Assembly (NCBI GenBank): GCA_045126975.1
Contig: JBGVPL010000025.1
Span: 1 to 64,000, forward strand
From: Aphodosoma sp045126975
Lineage (GTDB): Bacteria; Bacteroidota; Bacteroidia; Bacteroidales; Paludibacteraceae
DNA: 64,000 bases
Direction: 5' to 3'
A program made the translations under genes and the position numbers. This document shows, piece after piece, positions 53,173 through 63,761 of the stretch (within the stretch, counting starts at the first letter, position 1; every line of letters starts with the position of its first letter). Below the pieces are notes generated by a model, which saw nothing but the letters and a program-made list of their open reading frames with translations, was not told the origin of the DNA and did no database searches.

Positions 53173-55857
53173 TTATCGTCCTGCTTGTTTAATGTAATTT
53201 CTCAATGTATCATTAAAGTCATTTTCATTCATCAAATCTTCGAGGTTGATATGCATGCGATAACGCCAGCTATGATATGAATTGGATGGTACATTGATAC
53301 GTTCTGCTTCTGGATTATCACGACGCAATTCTGGAGAAATACTCATCAAGTCTTGCCATTGGAAAATAGCCCACATTGCTGGAGAATAGAGATGTTGCAC
53401 CAAAATATCACGACACACCCACCATTCACAGAAATAAGGAGCTTCACCCCAATGTCCAAGTTCATGATTATAGAATCGTTGACTCACTTCGCGGTCTTCC
53501 TCCCACCAACCACGTATCGTACTCATATCGTGAGTAGAAGGTGTTACAACTGACAAATATGGTGCATCTGCAGGGTGGAAGAATTCAATTTTATCTATTT
53601 TTGGAGCGCGTTGAATTTCAAGACTCAAGATAGAGAGTTCGTTCATCACAGCAGTAACACAATGAGTCATCATACCCAAGTCTTCACCGCAAATCAACAT
53701 ATTCGACGCAGCCTTCAATGCAGGCAATTTACGCATACCTGATTTATACCAGTGTGCATCTTGACGACGATAGAAGTATTCTACATAAAGTTCTTCAAAT
53801 ACACGTTTTTGATGATCATTCAATGCTGCAAATGTCGAAAGTGTTTGCATACCATAACGTGGATAATATTGACGTCCTTCACTACCCTCTACTTCAAACA
53901 ACAACACGTTAGAAATCAAGTCAAACATACCATACTTCACACGTTCCGAAATTTCGCCACGACGATAACGATTTTCTACATCTGTTTGATTTGCCCATTC
54001 AGGACGAATACGCCATGCAAATCCGTGTTCAATATATAAACAGTTATCTTTCACCCATTGTGCCTCATCTCCGAAATTCTCCCAAAGAATATGGTCTGTA
54101 ATATAAGGTTTAGTAAATCTCTCATAGTCAAACCATACACCACGTGATTCAAATTCATCAACATACAAAGGAATTGATGGATTCAAATAACCCATAATAC
54201 CCTCTTGATGTTTTCTTGGTATTTGCCAAATACGGAAGAAACCGAGAATATGGTCAATACGGAATGTATCGAAATAACGAGCCATTTGCTCAAAGCGTTT
54301 TTTCCACCAATCAAAATCAGTACGCTCAATTGCTTCCCAATTATATGTTGGCAATTCCCAGTTTTGACCTTTGATAGCAAACATATCAGGTGGAGCACCT
54401 GCAGCCATATCCATATTAAATAATTCTGGCGCAACCCAAGTATCTACCGAATTACGATTTACACCAATAGGAATATCACCTTTCACCACAATACCATGAG
54501 CATGAGCATATTCTACTGCTTCACGCAATTGCAAATGCAACTGATATTGACAATACCACCATTTTGCAATATTATCAAACCATGGGTGCGATGTATGTGT
54601 CAATTCATCAGCTTTTTTCTCTGAATATACCGCAAATTCATTCCACTGACGATAATCGCAAGTACCACGTTGGTCACGAATACAGCAATAAACCGAATAT
54701 GGTTTCAACCAATATTCATTATCTTTAAAGAATTGCTTAAAGTCCTCTGATGCAAGGAATTTTTCTTTATTATGTTTGTATGCAGCCTCAATATAGCGAA
54801 GTTTGAAGTTCACCACATTCAAGAAGTCCATACGCTCTTCTGCATTATATATAGGTTGCAATTTCTTGTATTCCTCTACAATAGCATCTTTTTTAGGCAT
54901 AGCCAATTTCGACAAATCAAGGAACAATGGATTCAATGCAAATGCCGAAATAGCTGCGTATGGTAATACGTCTGCCTCTGTATGTGTACCGATTGTATCA
55001 TTCAATGGCAATACTTGTATCAATTTCAACCCCACTCTTTCTGCCCAATCTACCATCAATTTCAAATCAGAGAAGTCACCACAACCAAACGAATTTTTAG
55101 AACGCAATGAGAATACTGGAATACCCACACCTGCCCCATGCCATGAATTAGTATCAAAACGTGCAAATGTGTCATTTACAATCACCATACGTTTACCCCC
55201 TGCAGGTGGCACTATACGGTCTTGTCCATATTCAAAACATTTGAAATATTTTCCTTCAGTATTATACACACCATATTTGTAATGTACTTCGGCACTAATT
55301 TTGCTTAAATCTAAATCAATAGTCCACAATGGATAATTTTTATTAGAAAGCAACAATGGCTTATCTACCGACCAATTACCCAACTCCTCACAATTACCCA
55401 CAATACACAATGCTTCATTCTTACCAAGCAACGGAGCTTTAACCCTTAATGTATGAGTGTAGTTTTTAACATTATCGCCTGCACATGGTGTATAACTTTC
55501 TTTCAACAACACATCTACAAAGGGAGCTGTCATAAAAGTATTTTCTACTGCTGATACACTATTCCACGCATCAATTAACAAAACTGTATCAACACCAGTT
55601 TTTGTTACCACTTTACGAGGTTCACCCCACTCTTTTGTCGTTGTACCCTCATTATGATTTTTTAGCAAATACTGATATTCCAACTTTTTAGCTTTTGCTG
55701 CTGTTATATCAAGTTCCAACCACCACTCTTCACCTTGCGAAAAGTTCATAGCCAATGCTTTTGAAGCATCGCCATCACCCAATTCAGGTACATTACCTAC
55801 AACATAAAGTTGTTCGCCCCATTGAGTACGATAATTTATTCTAAACAATAACTTCAT
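53173..55857 (-). CDS. malQ: 4-alpha-glucanotransferase with two N-terminal CBM20-like modules
   Basis: The 894-aa GH77 enzyme transfers maltodextrin segments. Two starch-binding CBM20-like modules come first (residues 1-115 and 120-240; VVGNVPELGDGD and IVGNCEELGNW are the repeated cores). The barrel has FRIDHILGFFRIW (nucleophile Asp), LICGEDLGMM (acid/base Glu) and PSTHDMSTIRGWW (third Asp). An upstream frame starts at 55911, but the ATG at 55857 (MKLLFRINYRTQWG) gives the usual family start. This architecture is like plant DPE2 and Bacteroides MalQ. Confidence 0.93.
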   Translation of the reverse strand: MKLLFRINYRTQWGEQLYVVGNVPELGDGDASKALAMNFSQGEEWWLELDITAAKAKKLEYQYLLKNHNEGTTTKEWGEPRKVVTKTGVDTVLLIDAWNSVSAVENTFMTAPFVDVLLKESYTPCAGDNVKNYTHTLRVKAPLLGKNEALCIVGNCEELGNWSVDKPLLLSNKNYPLWTIDLDLSKISAEVHYKYGVYNTEGKYFKCFEYGQDRIVPPAGGKRMVIVNDTFARFDTNSWHGAGVGIPVFSLRSKNSFGCGDFSDLKLMVDWAERVGLKLIQVLPLNDTIGTHTEADVLPYAAISAFALNPLFLDLSKLAMPKKDAIVEEYKKLQPIYNAEERMDFLNVVNFKLRYIEAAYKHNKEKFLASEDFKQFFKDNEYWLKPYSVYCCIRDQRGTCDYRQWNEFAVYSEKKADELTHTSHPWFDNIAKWWYCQYQLHLQLREAVEYAHAHGIVVKGDIPIGVNRNSVDTWVAPELFNMDMAAGAPPDMFAIKGQNWELPTYNWEAIERTDFDWWKKRFEQMARYFDTFRIDHILGFFRIWQIPRKHQEGIMGYLNPSIPLYVDEFESRGVWFDYERFTKPYITDHILWENFGDEAQWVKDNCLYIEHGFAWRIRPEWANQTDVENRYRRGEISERVKYGMFDLISNVLLFEVEGSEGRQYYPRYGMQTLSTFAALNDHQKRVFEELYVEYFYRRQDAHWYKSGMRKLPALKAASNMLICGEDLGMMTHCVTAVMNELSILSLEIQRAPKIDKIEFFHPADAPYLSVVTPSTHDMSTIRGWWEEDREVSQRFYNHELGHWGEAPYFCEWWVCRDILVQHLYSPAMWAIFQWQDLMSISPELRRDNPEAERINVPSNSYHSWRYRMHINLEDLMNENDFNDTLRNYIKQAGR

Positions 55858-55933
55858 ATAAATTAAAGTTTTAATGCAAGCAGCAAGCGATACACTTACT
55901 TCATCGCTCATTTATAATTAACTATTTATTTTG

Positions 55934-55964
55934 CGAAGTTACAATTTATTTTCCAATTTACCAA
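55934..55964 (-). promoter_or_regulatory. Probable malQ promoter
   Basis: TTG begins at 55964 and TAACTTCG (one off consensus) at 55941 on the minus strand, distance 23 nt. The leader to the ATG at 55857 is about 70 nt. Confidence 0.55.
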
Positions 55965-56134
55965 ACCACAATAATGATAAAAAAAAGATTTTTCAAAATA
56001 TTTTCAACTATAACATAAATAAAAAAAATTATAAGCTTAGTTAAAAATCTAAAATTTAACATTTATATATTGCTAATAAATACTAAAATAGTTATTTTTA
56101 GTTAAAAACAACAATATCAGATTAAACATTTCGT

Positions 56135-56142
56135 TATCTTTG
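56135..56142 (+). promoter_or_regulatory. Promoter -7 box of htrA
   Basis: TATCTTTG followed by C, 47 nt upstream of the ATG. The -33 TTG is not evident. The 278-bp gap between malQ and htrA otherwise holds only AT-rich DNA. Confidence 0.6.
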
Positions 56143-56189
56143 CACATCAAAAAAACACAAAACACAACAATAAAAAAAAATACAAAATT

Positions 56190-57671
56190 ATGAAAAAATT
56201 TATGTCTATCACAGCATTTGCCCTCACGATAGTAGCGACAAGTGCACTCACCAGTCTTGTTGTAACAAAAAACATTGACTATCTAAATTCAAAAAACGAT
56301 TCAACAGAGATAAAAATTTCATCTCCTGTATCATTCACAAATTTCAACAGCGACAACACTGCTCGCCCAACTGATTTTACTTATGCTGCCGAAAAATCTA
56401 TTGAAGCTGTTGTCCACGTTAAAACAAAAATTGACATTAGCAATCGCTATTCTATGAACATCGACCCATTTTTCGACTTCTTCTTCGGTCGTCCTAATCA
56501 ACCTCGCGAACCCCAATACCGCGAAGGCTCTGGCTCTGGAGTAATCATCTCCACCGATGGCTATATCGTTACTAACAACCACGTTATCGACAATGCATCT
56601 ACCGTTGAGGTTACGCTCAACGACAAGCGCAAGTTCGATGCGAAGGTCATCGGCACCGACCCTTCTACCGACATCGCCTTACTCAAAATCGAAGCCAACA
56701 ATCTCCCTATTATCTCGTTTGGCGACTCTGATAATCTCCACATCGGCGAATGGGTATTGGCCGTTGGTAATCCTTTCAACCTTACATCCACAGTTACAGC
56801 TGGTATCGTTAGTGCCAAAGCTCGTAACATCAACATTTTGAATGCCGAAATGAAGATTGAATCTTTCATCCAAACTGACGCAGCAGTCAATCCAGGCAAC
56901 TCCGGTGGCGCACTCGTCAACACTCGTGGCGAATTAGTCGGCATCAACACCGCTATTGCTTCACAAACAGGTTCATACACAGGCTATTCATTCGCAGTTC
57001 CTACCTCAATCGTTAGTAAAGTAGTCGCCGACCTCAAAGAGTATTCTGTCGTTCAACGCGCAGTATTAGGCGTACAAATTGCCGATATAACCAACGAACT
57101 CGCCAAAGAAAAAAATCTCACCACACTCAAAGGTGCCTATATTGCAGGTGTACAAGACAATAGCTCTGCCGCCGATGCTGGTCTCAAAGAAGGCGACATC
57201 ATCACTGCTATTAATAATCAAAATGTAAATTCCGTTGCCGAATTACAAGAACAAGTTAGCCGCTACCGTCCTGGCAACGACATAAAAATCAACTACATCC
57301 GCAACGATAAAACTCAATCAGTCATCGTAAAACTAAAAAACCGCTCAGGCAATACCAACGTAGTGAAAATCGCCGACAACAACATACTCGGAGCCACATT
57401 CAAAGAAGTTGACCCACAAGTAACAGAAAAATTCCGCCTCAATTCAGGCATACAAATCGCTACTATCGACCGCAATGGCGCATTAGCCAAAGCTGGCCTA
57501 AAAAAAGACTTTATCATACTCAAAGTCAACGGACAACCAATCCGCTCCGAAAAAGACCTTACTACCATAGTCAACCAAACCATAAATGCAGCCGACCACG
57601 ATCGCGCCCTCTTCATTACCGGAGCCTTCACCAACGGACAAATCGCACACTTCGCCGTTAATTTAGAATAA
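56190..57671 (+). CDS. htrA: Do/HtrA-family periplasmic serine protease
   Basis: The 493-aa protein has an N-terminal signal or anchor (MKKFMSITAFALTIVATSA). The trypsin-like domain carries the triad His in VTNNHVIDN near 132, Asp in STDIALLK near 162 and Ser in NPGNSGGALVN near 238. Two PDZ domains follow (about 285-375 and 395-485). It degrades or refolds misfolded envelope proteins. The gene is monocistronic, placed in front of the primary sigma factor gene, which has its own promoter. Confidence 0.94.
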   Translation: MKKFMSITAFALTIVATSALTSLVVTKNIDYLNSKNDSTEIKISSPVSFTNFNSDNTARPTDFTYAAEKSIEAVVHVKTKIDISNRYSMNIDPFFDFFFGRPNQPREPQYREGSGSGVIISTDGYIVTNNHVIDNASTVEVTLNDKRKFDAKVIGTDPSTDIALLKIEANNLPIISFGDSDNLHIGEWVLAVGNPFNLTSTVTAGIVSAKARNINILNAEMKIESFIQTDAAVNPGNSGGALVNTRGELVGINTAIASQTGSYTGYSFAVPTSIVSKVVADLKEYSVVQRAVLGVQIADITNELAKEKNLTTLKGAYIAGVQDNSSAADAGLKEGDIITAINNQNVNSVAELQEQVSRYRPGNDIKINYIRNDKTQSVIVKLKNRSGNTNVVKIADNNILGATFKEVDPQVTEKFRLNSGIQIATIDRNGALAKAGLKKDFIILKVNGQPIRSEKDLTTIVNQTINAADHDRALFITGAFTNGQIAHFAVNLE

Positions 57672-57696
57672 AACAATAAAAATATAAAAACACCTA

Positions 57697-57727
57697 TTGC
57701 ACATATCAAAAACATTTTGTAACTTTG
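57697..57727 (+). promoter_or_regulatory. Promoter of the sigma factor gene
   Basis: TTG at 57697 and TAACTTTG at 57720-57727, distance 23 nt. The leader contains a heptad tract and an 11-bp hairpin. Confidence 0.78.
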
Positions 57728-57750
57728 CATGTTTAATTTATATAAAGAGA

Positions 57751-57784
57751 AAGACACGAGACAAAACCTCTCATCTCGTGTCTT
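57751..57784 (+). promoter_or_regulatory. Leader hairpin upstream of rpoD, made of heptad units
   Basis: AAGACACGAGA (57751-57761) and TCTCGTGTCTT (57774-57784) are perfect reverse complements with a 12-nt loop, 21 nt before the ATG. Such a stem could slow ribosome loading or bind a protein. Confidence 0.5.
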
Positions 57785-57794
57785 GTATCTAAAA
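57753..57794. repeat. Heptad tract in the rpoD leader (6 units)
   Basis: Units GACACGA, GACAAAA, CCTCTCA, TCTCGTG, TCTTGTA, TCTAAAA. Both orientations of the TCTCGTG family are present, which makes the hairpin. Confidence 0.7.
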
Positions 57795-57805
57795 ATTTAC
57801 AATAA

Positions 57806-58669
57806 ATGAGACAGCTAAAAATTACTAAATCTATTACCAATCGCGAAAGTGCATCGCTCGACAAGTATTTGCAAGAGATTGGTCGTGAAGAACTTATCTC
57901 AGTAGATGAAGAAGTAAAGTTGGCTCAACGAATCCGTAAAGGCGACCGTGTAGCATTGGAAAAATTGACACGCTCTAACCTCCGTTTCGTAGTTTCCGTA
58001 GCAAAACAGTACCAAAATCAAGGGTTATCACTACCCGATTTGATTAACGAAGGTAATTTAGGCCTGATTAAGGCAGCCGAGAAATTCGACGAAACTCGTG
58101 GTTTCAAATTCATCTCTTACGCCGTATGGTGGATACGTCAATCTATTCTCCAAGCTTTAGCGGAGCAATCGCGTATTGTGCGTTTGCCACTCAACCAAGT
58201 GGGTGCGTTGGGTAAAATCAACAAAGCATTATCGAAATTCGAACAAGAAAACGAGCGTCGTCCATCAGCAGAGGAACTCGCAGAGGAACTTGACATCCCA
58301 TTCGAAAAAATCTCTGACACAATTAAAATTTCAGGACGCCACATTTCGGTAGACGCACCATTCGTTGAAGGCGAAGACAACTCACTTCTCGATGTATTGG
58401 TAAATGATGATTCTCCGGTAGCTGATTCTACTTTGATTAACGAGTCACTCAACAAAGAGATTGACCGCGCATTAGACTCAATGCTTGCTGAGCGCGAACG
58501 CGAAATTATCAAAATGTTCTTCGGTATCGGTTGTCAAGAAATGACCCTCGAAGAAATTGGCGATAAATTCGGACTTACTCGCGAACGTGTACGCCAAATC
58601 AAAGAAAAAGCTATTCGCAAATTGAGAAACAACTCAAAAAACAAACTTCTTAAAGTGTATTTAGGCTAA
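57806..58669 (+). CDS. rpoD: Primary sigma factor RpoD/SigA, Bacteroidota type
   Basis: The 287-aa protein is the short primary sigma typical of Bacteroidota. Region 1.2 (SLDKYLQEIGREELIS) is at 17, region 2 holds NLRFVVSVAKQYQNQGL near 52 and GFKFISYAVWWIRQSILQAL near 95, region 3 follows, and region 4 ends with LTRERVRQIKEKAIRKLRNN near 255. It recognises the TTG-N20-TAnnTTTG promoters seen throughout the window, including its own. A good terminator lies downstream. Confidence 0.95.
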   Translation: MRQLKITKSITNRESASLDKYLQEIGREELISVDEEVKLAQRIRKGDRVALEKLTRSNLRFVVSVAKQYQNQGLSLPDLINEGNLGLIKAAEKFDETRGFKFISYAVWWIRQSILQALAEQSRIVRLPLNQVGALGKINKALSKFEQENERRPSAEELAEELDIPFEKISDTIKISGRHISVDAPFVEGEDNSLLDVLVNDDSPVADSTLINESLNKEIDRALDSMLAEREREIIKMFFGIGCQEMTLEEIGDKFGLTRERVRQIKEKAIRKLRNNSKNKLLKVYLG

Positions 58670-58697
58670 TTGACCTAAAATATACACAAAAATAACT

Positions 58698-58733
58698 GAA
58701 AGAGCATTCCCAAAAAAAATGCTCTTTCTTTAT
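58698..58733 (+). terminator. rpoD terminator
   Basis: GAAAGAGCATT and AATGCTCTTTC are perfect arms (11 bp), then TTTAT. Confidence 0.85.
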
Positions 58734-58920
58734 AAATAGCAACTATATATACTATAGTACATTCTACTATAACATCAGTTCAATATAAAGTACCGGAGGA
58801 TATCCATGTTATCCGTAAAGCGATTTTTGCAAAGCAAAAGAGCAAATTCTAAAATGATAAATAATATTTTCCGTGTATTCCGTGTAAGATAAAAATTATA
58901 TCAAACTCACGTTACTATAT
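58734..58920. other. Intergenic region between rpoD and the MATE gene
   Basis: No coding content is seen. It contains a small inverted repeat GGATA/TATCC near 58800, and a 9-bp tandem duplication (TTCCGTGTA twice, 58869-58886). No consensus promoter is evident. Confidence 0.4.
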
Positions 58921-58962
58921 TTAATTCTTAATTCTTAATTCTTAATTTTTAATTCTTAATTA
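58921..58962. repeat. Heptad tract in the MATE leader (6 units)
   Basis: TTAATTC four times, TTAATTT and TTAATTA, ending 3 nt before the GTG. Confidence 0.9.
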
Positions 58963-58965
58963 ATT

Positions 58966-60309
<1,344 letters not shown>

Positions 60310-60365
60310 CAAAAATTTTGTTTCGATTTTGTTTCGAGTCAAAAAAGAGGGCAAAATAGACATAA

Positions 60366-60410
60366 AAAAGAAAGACATTGAACTGATTATCAATTCAATG
60401 TCTTTCTTTT
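60366..60410. terminator. 17-bp terminator hairpin of tRNA-Leu
   Basis: The perfect arms of 17 bp include AAAGACATTGAA (60371-60382) and TTCAATGTCTTT (60394-60405), extended by AAAAG/CTTTT. On the minus strand a T6 run follows. It may also end the MATE transcript. Confidence 0.85.
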
Positions 60411-60411
60411 G

Positions 60412-60493
60412 TGCGGCGTAAGGGACTCGAACCCCCACGTCTCTCGACACTAGATCCTAAGTCTAGCGCGGCTACCAATTACGCCAACGCCGC
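60412..60493 (-). tRNA. tRNA-Leu (UAG)
   Basis: The 82-nt gene has acceptor arms GCGGCGT (60487-60493) and ACGCCGC (60413-60419) with discriminator A. The anticodon stem is CTAGA/TCTAG with loop CTTAGGA, giving anticodon TAG (60457-60459). A long variable arm places it in class II. The T loop GGTTCGAGTCC is canonical. CCA is not encoded. It reads CUN leucine codons, mainly CUA. Confidence 0.95.
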
Positions 60494-60513
60494 ATCGGTT
60501 AGGTTTGCGACTG

Positions 60514-60544
60514 CAAAGTTACGACTTTTATTTGATTCCTGCAA
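60514..60544 (-). promoter_or_regulatory. tRNA-Leu promoter
   Basis: TTG begins at 60544 and TAACTTTG at 60521 on the minus strand, distance 23 nt, 20 nt before the mature 5' end. Confidence 0.82.
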
Positions 60545-60555
60545 GTTTTTAACAA

Positions 60556-61824
60556 CTATTTTTTATAATTATTTTTACGATTAGGTTGCTTACCAGAATT
60601 TTTACCTCTACTGCCTCTATGTTTATAGTATTTATGTTTCTTTTTCTCAGGTAATTGAATTTTATCTTCATCAATTGCAGGTGCCAACTCTGCTACATCA
60701 TTAGGCAATGCACAACGCTCTATTTTACGCTCTAATAGCTTCTCTATCTTATCTAGTCGTGGTTTATCTTTTGGCGTAACAAAAGTAATACCCTCGCCCA
60801 AAGCTCCTGCACGAGCCGTACGCCCAATACGATGCACATAATCTTCAGGCTGTGCTGGCACGTCGTAGTTTACAACAAACTGAATATCATCAATATCTAT
60901 ACCGCGCGACACTACATCTGTAGCTACAAGAAGTTGTATTTTATTATTCTTAAAATCGAGCAATGTCTGTGTACGCTCAGCATTTTCGAGATCAGAATGT
61001 ATCTGTGCTACTTTCACACCCATTCGACGAAGCGACTGGTAAAGGTCTCGAACTTTCTCTTTTGAAGAAGCAAAAATTATACCCTTTCCTCTCTCTCCTT
61101 TGGCAAACAATTGCATTACAAGAGGTAGTTTTTGTTCTTCATGAAGAATATAGACTTTTTGTGTGATACCTTCGGCTGGTTTTGATACTGCAATTTTCAC
61201 CTCGGCTGGATTGCGCAATACTTGACGAGCAAGGCGTTCTACTTCGGCAGGGAATGTTGCCGAGAACATGAGGGTTTGTCGCTCTTTTGGCAAATAACTG
61301 ATAATCTCCATTATATCGTCATAAAAGCCTATATCGAGCATACGGTCAGCCTCATCGAGTATAAGGAAATCTACTTGCGAAAAATCTATCTTACAATGGC
61401 GAAGTAGCGACAAAAGTCTTCCTGGCGTAGCAATCGCAATATCTCCACCCTGCTCTAATGCTCTCTGTTGTTGTGCAAAGGCTACCCCATCATTACCGCC
61501 ATAGATTGCAATCCATGTTGTATCTTCTTGATAATAAGCAAAGCCAGCGAGCAGTTGGTCAACTTGTTGAGCCAATTCGCGGGTAGGCACAAGCACGAGC
61601 GCATTCACTTTGTTTTCGGGCGAACCACCACGACTAAGCAATTCAAGCACAGGTAGTAGATATGCTGCCGTCTTACCCGTACCTGTTTGAGCCGAAGCCA
61701 ACAAGTCGCGACCTTCGAGAACAAGCGGTATAGCTCGTTCTTGCACAGGCGTACACTCAACAAAATTCATTATATCAAGAGCATCAAGTAGGTCGTCGTT
61801 AAGGTCTAATTCGTCAAAAAACAT
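60556..61824 (-). CDS. DEAD-box RNA helicase, RhlE-like
   Basis: The 422-aa protein has the DEAD core: CTPVQERAIP near 24, ASAQTGTGKTAAYLLP near 42, VPTRELAQQ near 81, LILDEADRMLDIGF near 150, FSATFP near 185 and HRIGRTARAG near 332. A short Lys-rich tail (KKKHKYYKHRGSRGKNSGK) binds RNA non-specifically. Unlike the helicase at 39802-41622 it has no DbpA-like domain and its tail is not a heptad repeat. The leader upstream is entirely heptad-periodic. Confidence 0.92.
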   Translation of the reverse strand: MFFDELDLNDDLLDALDIMNFVECTPVQERAIPLVLEGRDLLASAQTGTGKTAAYLLPVLELLSRGGSPENKVNALVLVPTRELAQQVDQLLAGFAYYQEDTTWIAIYGGNDGVAFAQQQRALEQGGDIAIATPGRLLSLLRHCKIDFSQVDFLILDEADRMLDIGFYDDIMEIISYLPKERQTLMFSATFPAEVERLARQVLRNPAEVKIAVSKPAEGITQKVYILHEEQKLPLVMQLFAKGERGKGIIFASSKEKVRDLYQSLRRMGVKVAQIHSDLENAERTQTLLDFKNNKIQLLVATDVVSRGIDIDDIQFVVNYDVPAQPEDYVHRIGRTARAGALGEGITFVTPKDKPRLDKIEKLLERKIERCALPNDVAELAPAIDEDKIQLPEKKKHKYYKHRGSRGKNSGKQPNRKNNYKK

Positions 61825-61830
61825 AATTTA

Positions 61831-61914
61831 TAAAATGTCAAAAGTCGAAAGTCAATGGTCAATAGACAACAACAGTCGACTATTTAACTGTCGACTGTTG
61901 ACTATAGACTATTA
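61831..61914. repeat. Heptad tract between the AspT-like and RhlE-like genes (12 units)
   Basis: Twelve units in one phase (TCGAAAG, TCAATGG, TCAATAG to ACTGTTG, ACTATAG, ACTATTA) end exactly at the AspT-like stop codon. An 11-bp perfect hairpin (CAACAGTCGAC at 61870, complement at 61890) lies inside. Confidence 0.88.
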
Positions 61915-63588
61915 TTAACAGAACAATAATATCAAAAGTTGTGCAGTAAGAACGCGAAGGAACATTGTAAGTGGATATACTGTTGCATAACCTACTGCAG
62001 GGGCATCGTTACCGGCTGTTGCATTGCTATATGCCAATGCTGGTGGGTCGGTAGTCGAGCCAGCCATAAGTCCCATAAGTGTGAAATAGTTGATTTTGCA
62101 GAATAGACGTCCGATAATACCTATTATAAATAGTGGCAAGAATGTGATGATAAAGCCATAGCCAATCCATTGGAAACCACCTCTATTTACGATAGTATCA
62201 ATAAATCCATCGCCTGCGCCAATACCCACACATGCCAAGAAAATGGTAATACCTATCTCACGAAGCATAAGGTTGGCACTGATAGTGTTATAGGTAATGA
62301 GTTTATATTTATAACCGAAACGAGAAACAAGAATTGCCACGATAAGCGGACCACCTGCAAGACCCAATTTCACTGGCTGTGGTATGCCTGGGAACATCAT
62401 AGGTATACTACCAAGGAATACACCAAGGAATATACCGAGGAACAATGTAACAAGGTTTGGTTCGTTGAGGCGTTTCATACTATTACCCACGATTTCTTCT
62501 ACCTTACGCACATCTTCTTCACTACCCACCACTGTGAGACGGTCGCCAAGTTGAAGCACAAGATTAGGACGCGCCACAAGGTCAACACCCGCACGGTTAA
62601 TACGCGAAATATTGATATTATACGAACGACGAAGGTTCAATTCGCCAAGACGTTTGCCATTGAGTTCATTTTTAGTAACGATGATACGGCGCGAAATAAA
62701 GCTCTTATCGAGTTTATACCACTCGTCTGGTTTCATATCAATCACGTTACCAACAATAGTAGAAATCACATCAATATCCGATTCTACTGTGATAACAAAT
62801 ACTTTATCGCCTTCATTAAGTATTGTATTCGACGAAGCCATTTCCATACGTCCATCAGTATGAAGAACACGGCTAATAACCAATTCACGATGAACGAGCA
62901 ATTTAGCCACTTCAGCTACAGTGTGTCCAAACACTGCAGGATTATGAACCTCTAGTGTATAAAGTTTTGCCTGATTAGCGGCTGTATTGTCAAGCGCATC
63001 AAGTTCGGCTTGTTCTTTCGAGAAATTAACACGGAAGATATAGCGTATCAATATGATTGCCAATATTATACCAATAACACCAAGTGGATAACACACCGCA
63101 TAACCAAGAGCGATAGAGTTATCAGCCACTCCTGTCATATCATTAAACGCAGTTTGCGCAGCACCCAATCCAGGCGTATTAGTTACAGCACCCGAAAGGA
63201 TACCCACCATAGTTTGCATAGGGAGTCCTGTAACGAAATGCAGAATGATTGTAGTCGCAACACCGAGCAACACCACCCCAGTAGCAAGCAGGTTGAGTGT
63301 CACTCCACCCTGTTTGAATGACGAAAAGAAACCCGGTCCAACTTGCATTCCGACAGAGAAAACAAACAAAATCAAACCAAATTCTTTCATAAAATGCATC
63401 ACTTCATGGTTCATTGTGATTCCAAAATGCCCCATAAGGATACCCACAAAAAGCACAAACGTAATGCCAAGCGAAATACCAAAAATCTTGATTTTTCCAA
63501 GCAAAATACCGCATACAATACAGATAGAGAGCAACATAACACTATGCCCAATGCCCGTACCGAATACCAAATCATGTAGCCAATTCAT
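61915..63588 (-). CDS. AspT/YidE-type transporter with two RCK_C (TrkA-C) domains
   Basis: The 557-aa protein is built as five membrane segments, two central cytoplasmic RCK_C domains (about 205-285 and 295-375; LYTLEVHNPAVFGHTVAEV and SRRIIVTKNELNGKRLGEL are their starts) and five more membrane segments. Repeated family blocks in the two halves are SGAVTNTPGLGAAQ near 132 and AGSTTDPPALAYSNA near 513. Family members exchange amino acids such as aspartate and alanine; this substrate is unknown. A -7 box (TAACTTTG, 63641-63648, minus) is upstream. Confidence 0.88.
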   Translation of the reverse strand: MNWLHDLVFGTGIGHSVMLLSICIVCGILLGKIKIFGISLGITFVLFVGILMGHFGITMNHEVMHFMKEFGLILFVFSVGMQVGPGFFSSFKQGGVTLNLLATGVVLLGVATTIILHFVTGLPMQTMVGILSGAVTNTPGLGAAQTAFNDMTGVADNSIALGYAVCYPLGVIGIILAIILIRYIFRVNFSKEQAELDALDNTAANQAKLYTLEVHNPAVFGHTVAEVAKLLVHRELVISRVLHTDGRMEMASSNTILNEGDKVFVITVESDIDVISTIVGNVIDMKPDEWYKLDKSFISRRIIVTKNELNGKRLGELNLRRSYNINISRINRAGVDLVARPNLVLQLGDRLTVVGSEEDVRKVEEIVGNSMKRLNEPNLVTLFLGIFLGVFLGSIPMMFPGIPQPVKLGLAGGPLIVAILVSRFGYKYKLITYNTISANLMLREIGITIFLACVGIGAGDGFIDTIVNRGGFQWIGYGFIITFLPLFIIGIIGRLFCKINYFTLMGLMAGSTTDPPALAYSNATAGNDAPAVGYATVYPLTMFLRVLTAQLLILLFC

Positions 63589-63640
63589 AAAAGTAGAAAC
63601 TGAAAATTTTAAGATTTACAACATCGTAAAAATAAAAATG

Positions 63641-63648
63641 CAAAGTTA
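63641..63648 (-). promoter_or_regulatory. Promoter -7 box of the AspT-like gene
   Basis: TAACTTTG on the minus strand, 52 nt upstream of the ATG. No TTG is seen at the standard distance. Confidence 0.55.
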
Positions 63649-63703
63649 CGAAATTATTGTGAATTTTTAGATAATTATAGGAAATTATTTTGTAAAAAAA
63701 TCA

Positions 63704-63734
63704 TTGCACAAAACGAAAAAAAATTGTAACTTTG
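63704..63734 (+). promoter_or_regulatory. Promoter of the glucosaminidase gene
   Basis: TTG at 63704 and TAACTTTG at 63727-63734, distance 23 nt, 27 nt before the ATG. Confidence 0.78.
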
Positions 63735-63761
63735 TGAGATGAATTTTCTAACTAAAAAAAT

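Noticed and set aside
62170..62955. 261-codon open frame on the plus strand
   Set aside because: It lies antisense to the AspT-like transporter gene, has an implausible composition (H, T, N rich) and no recognisable motif.
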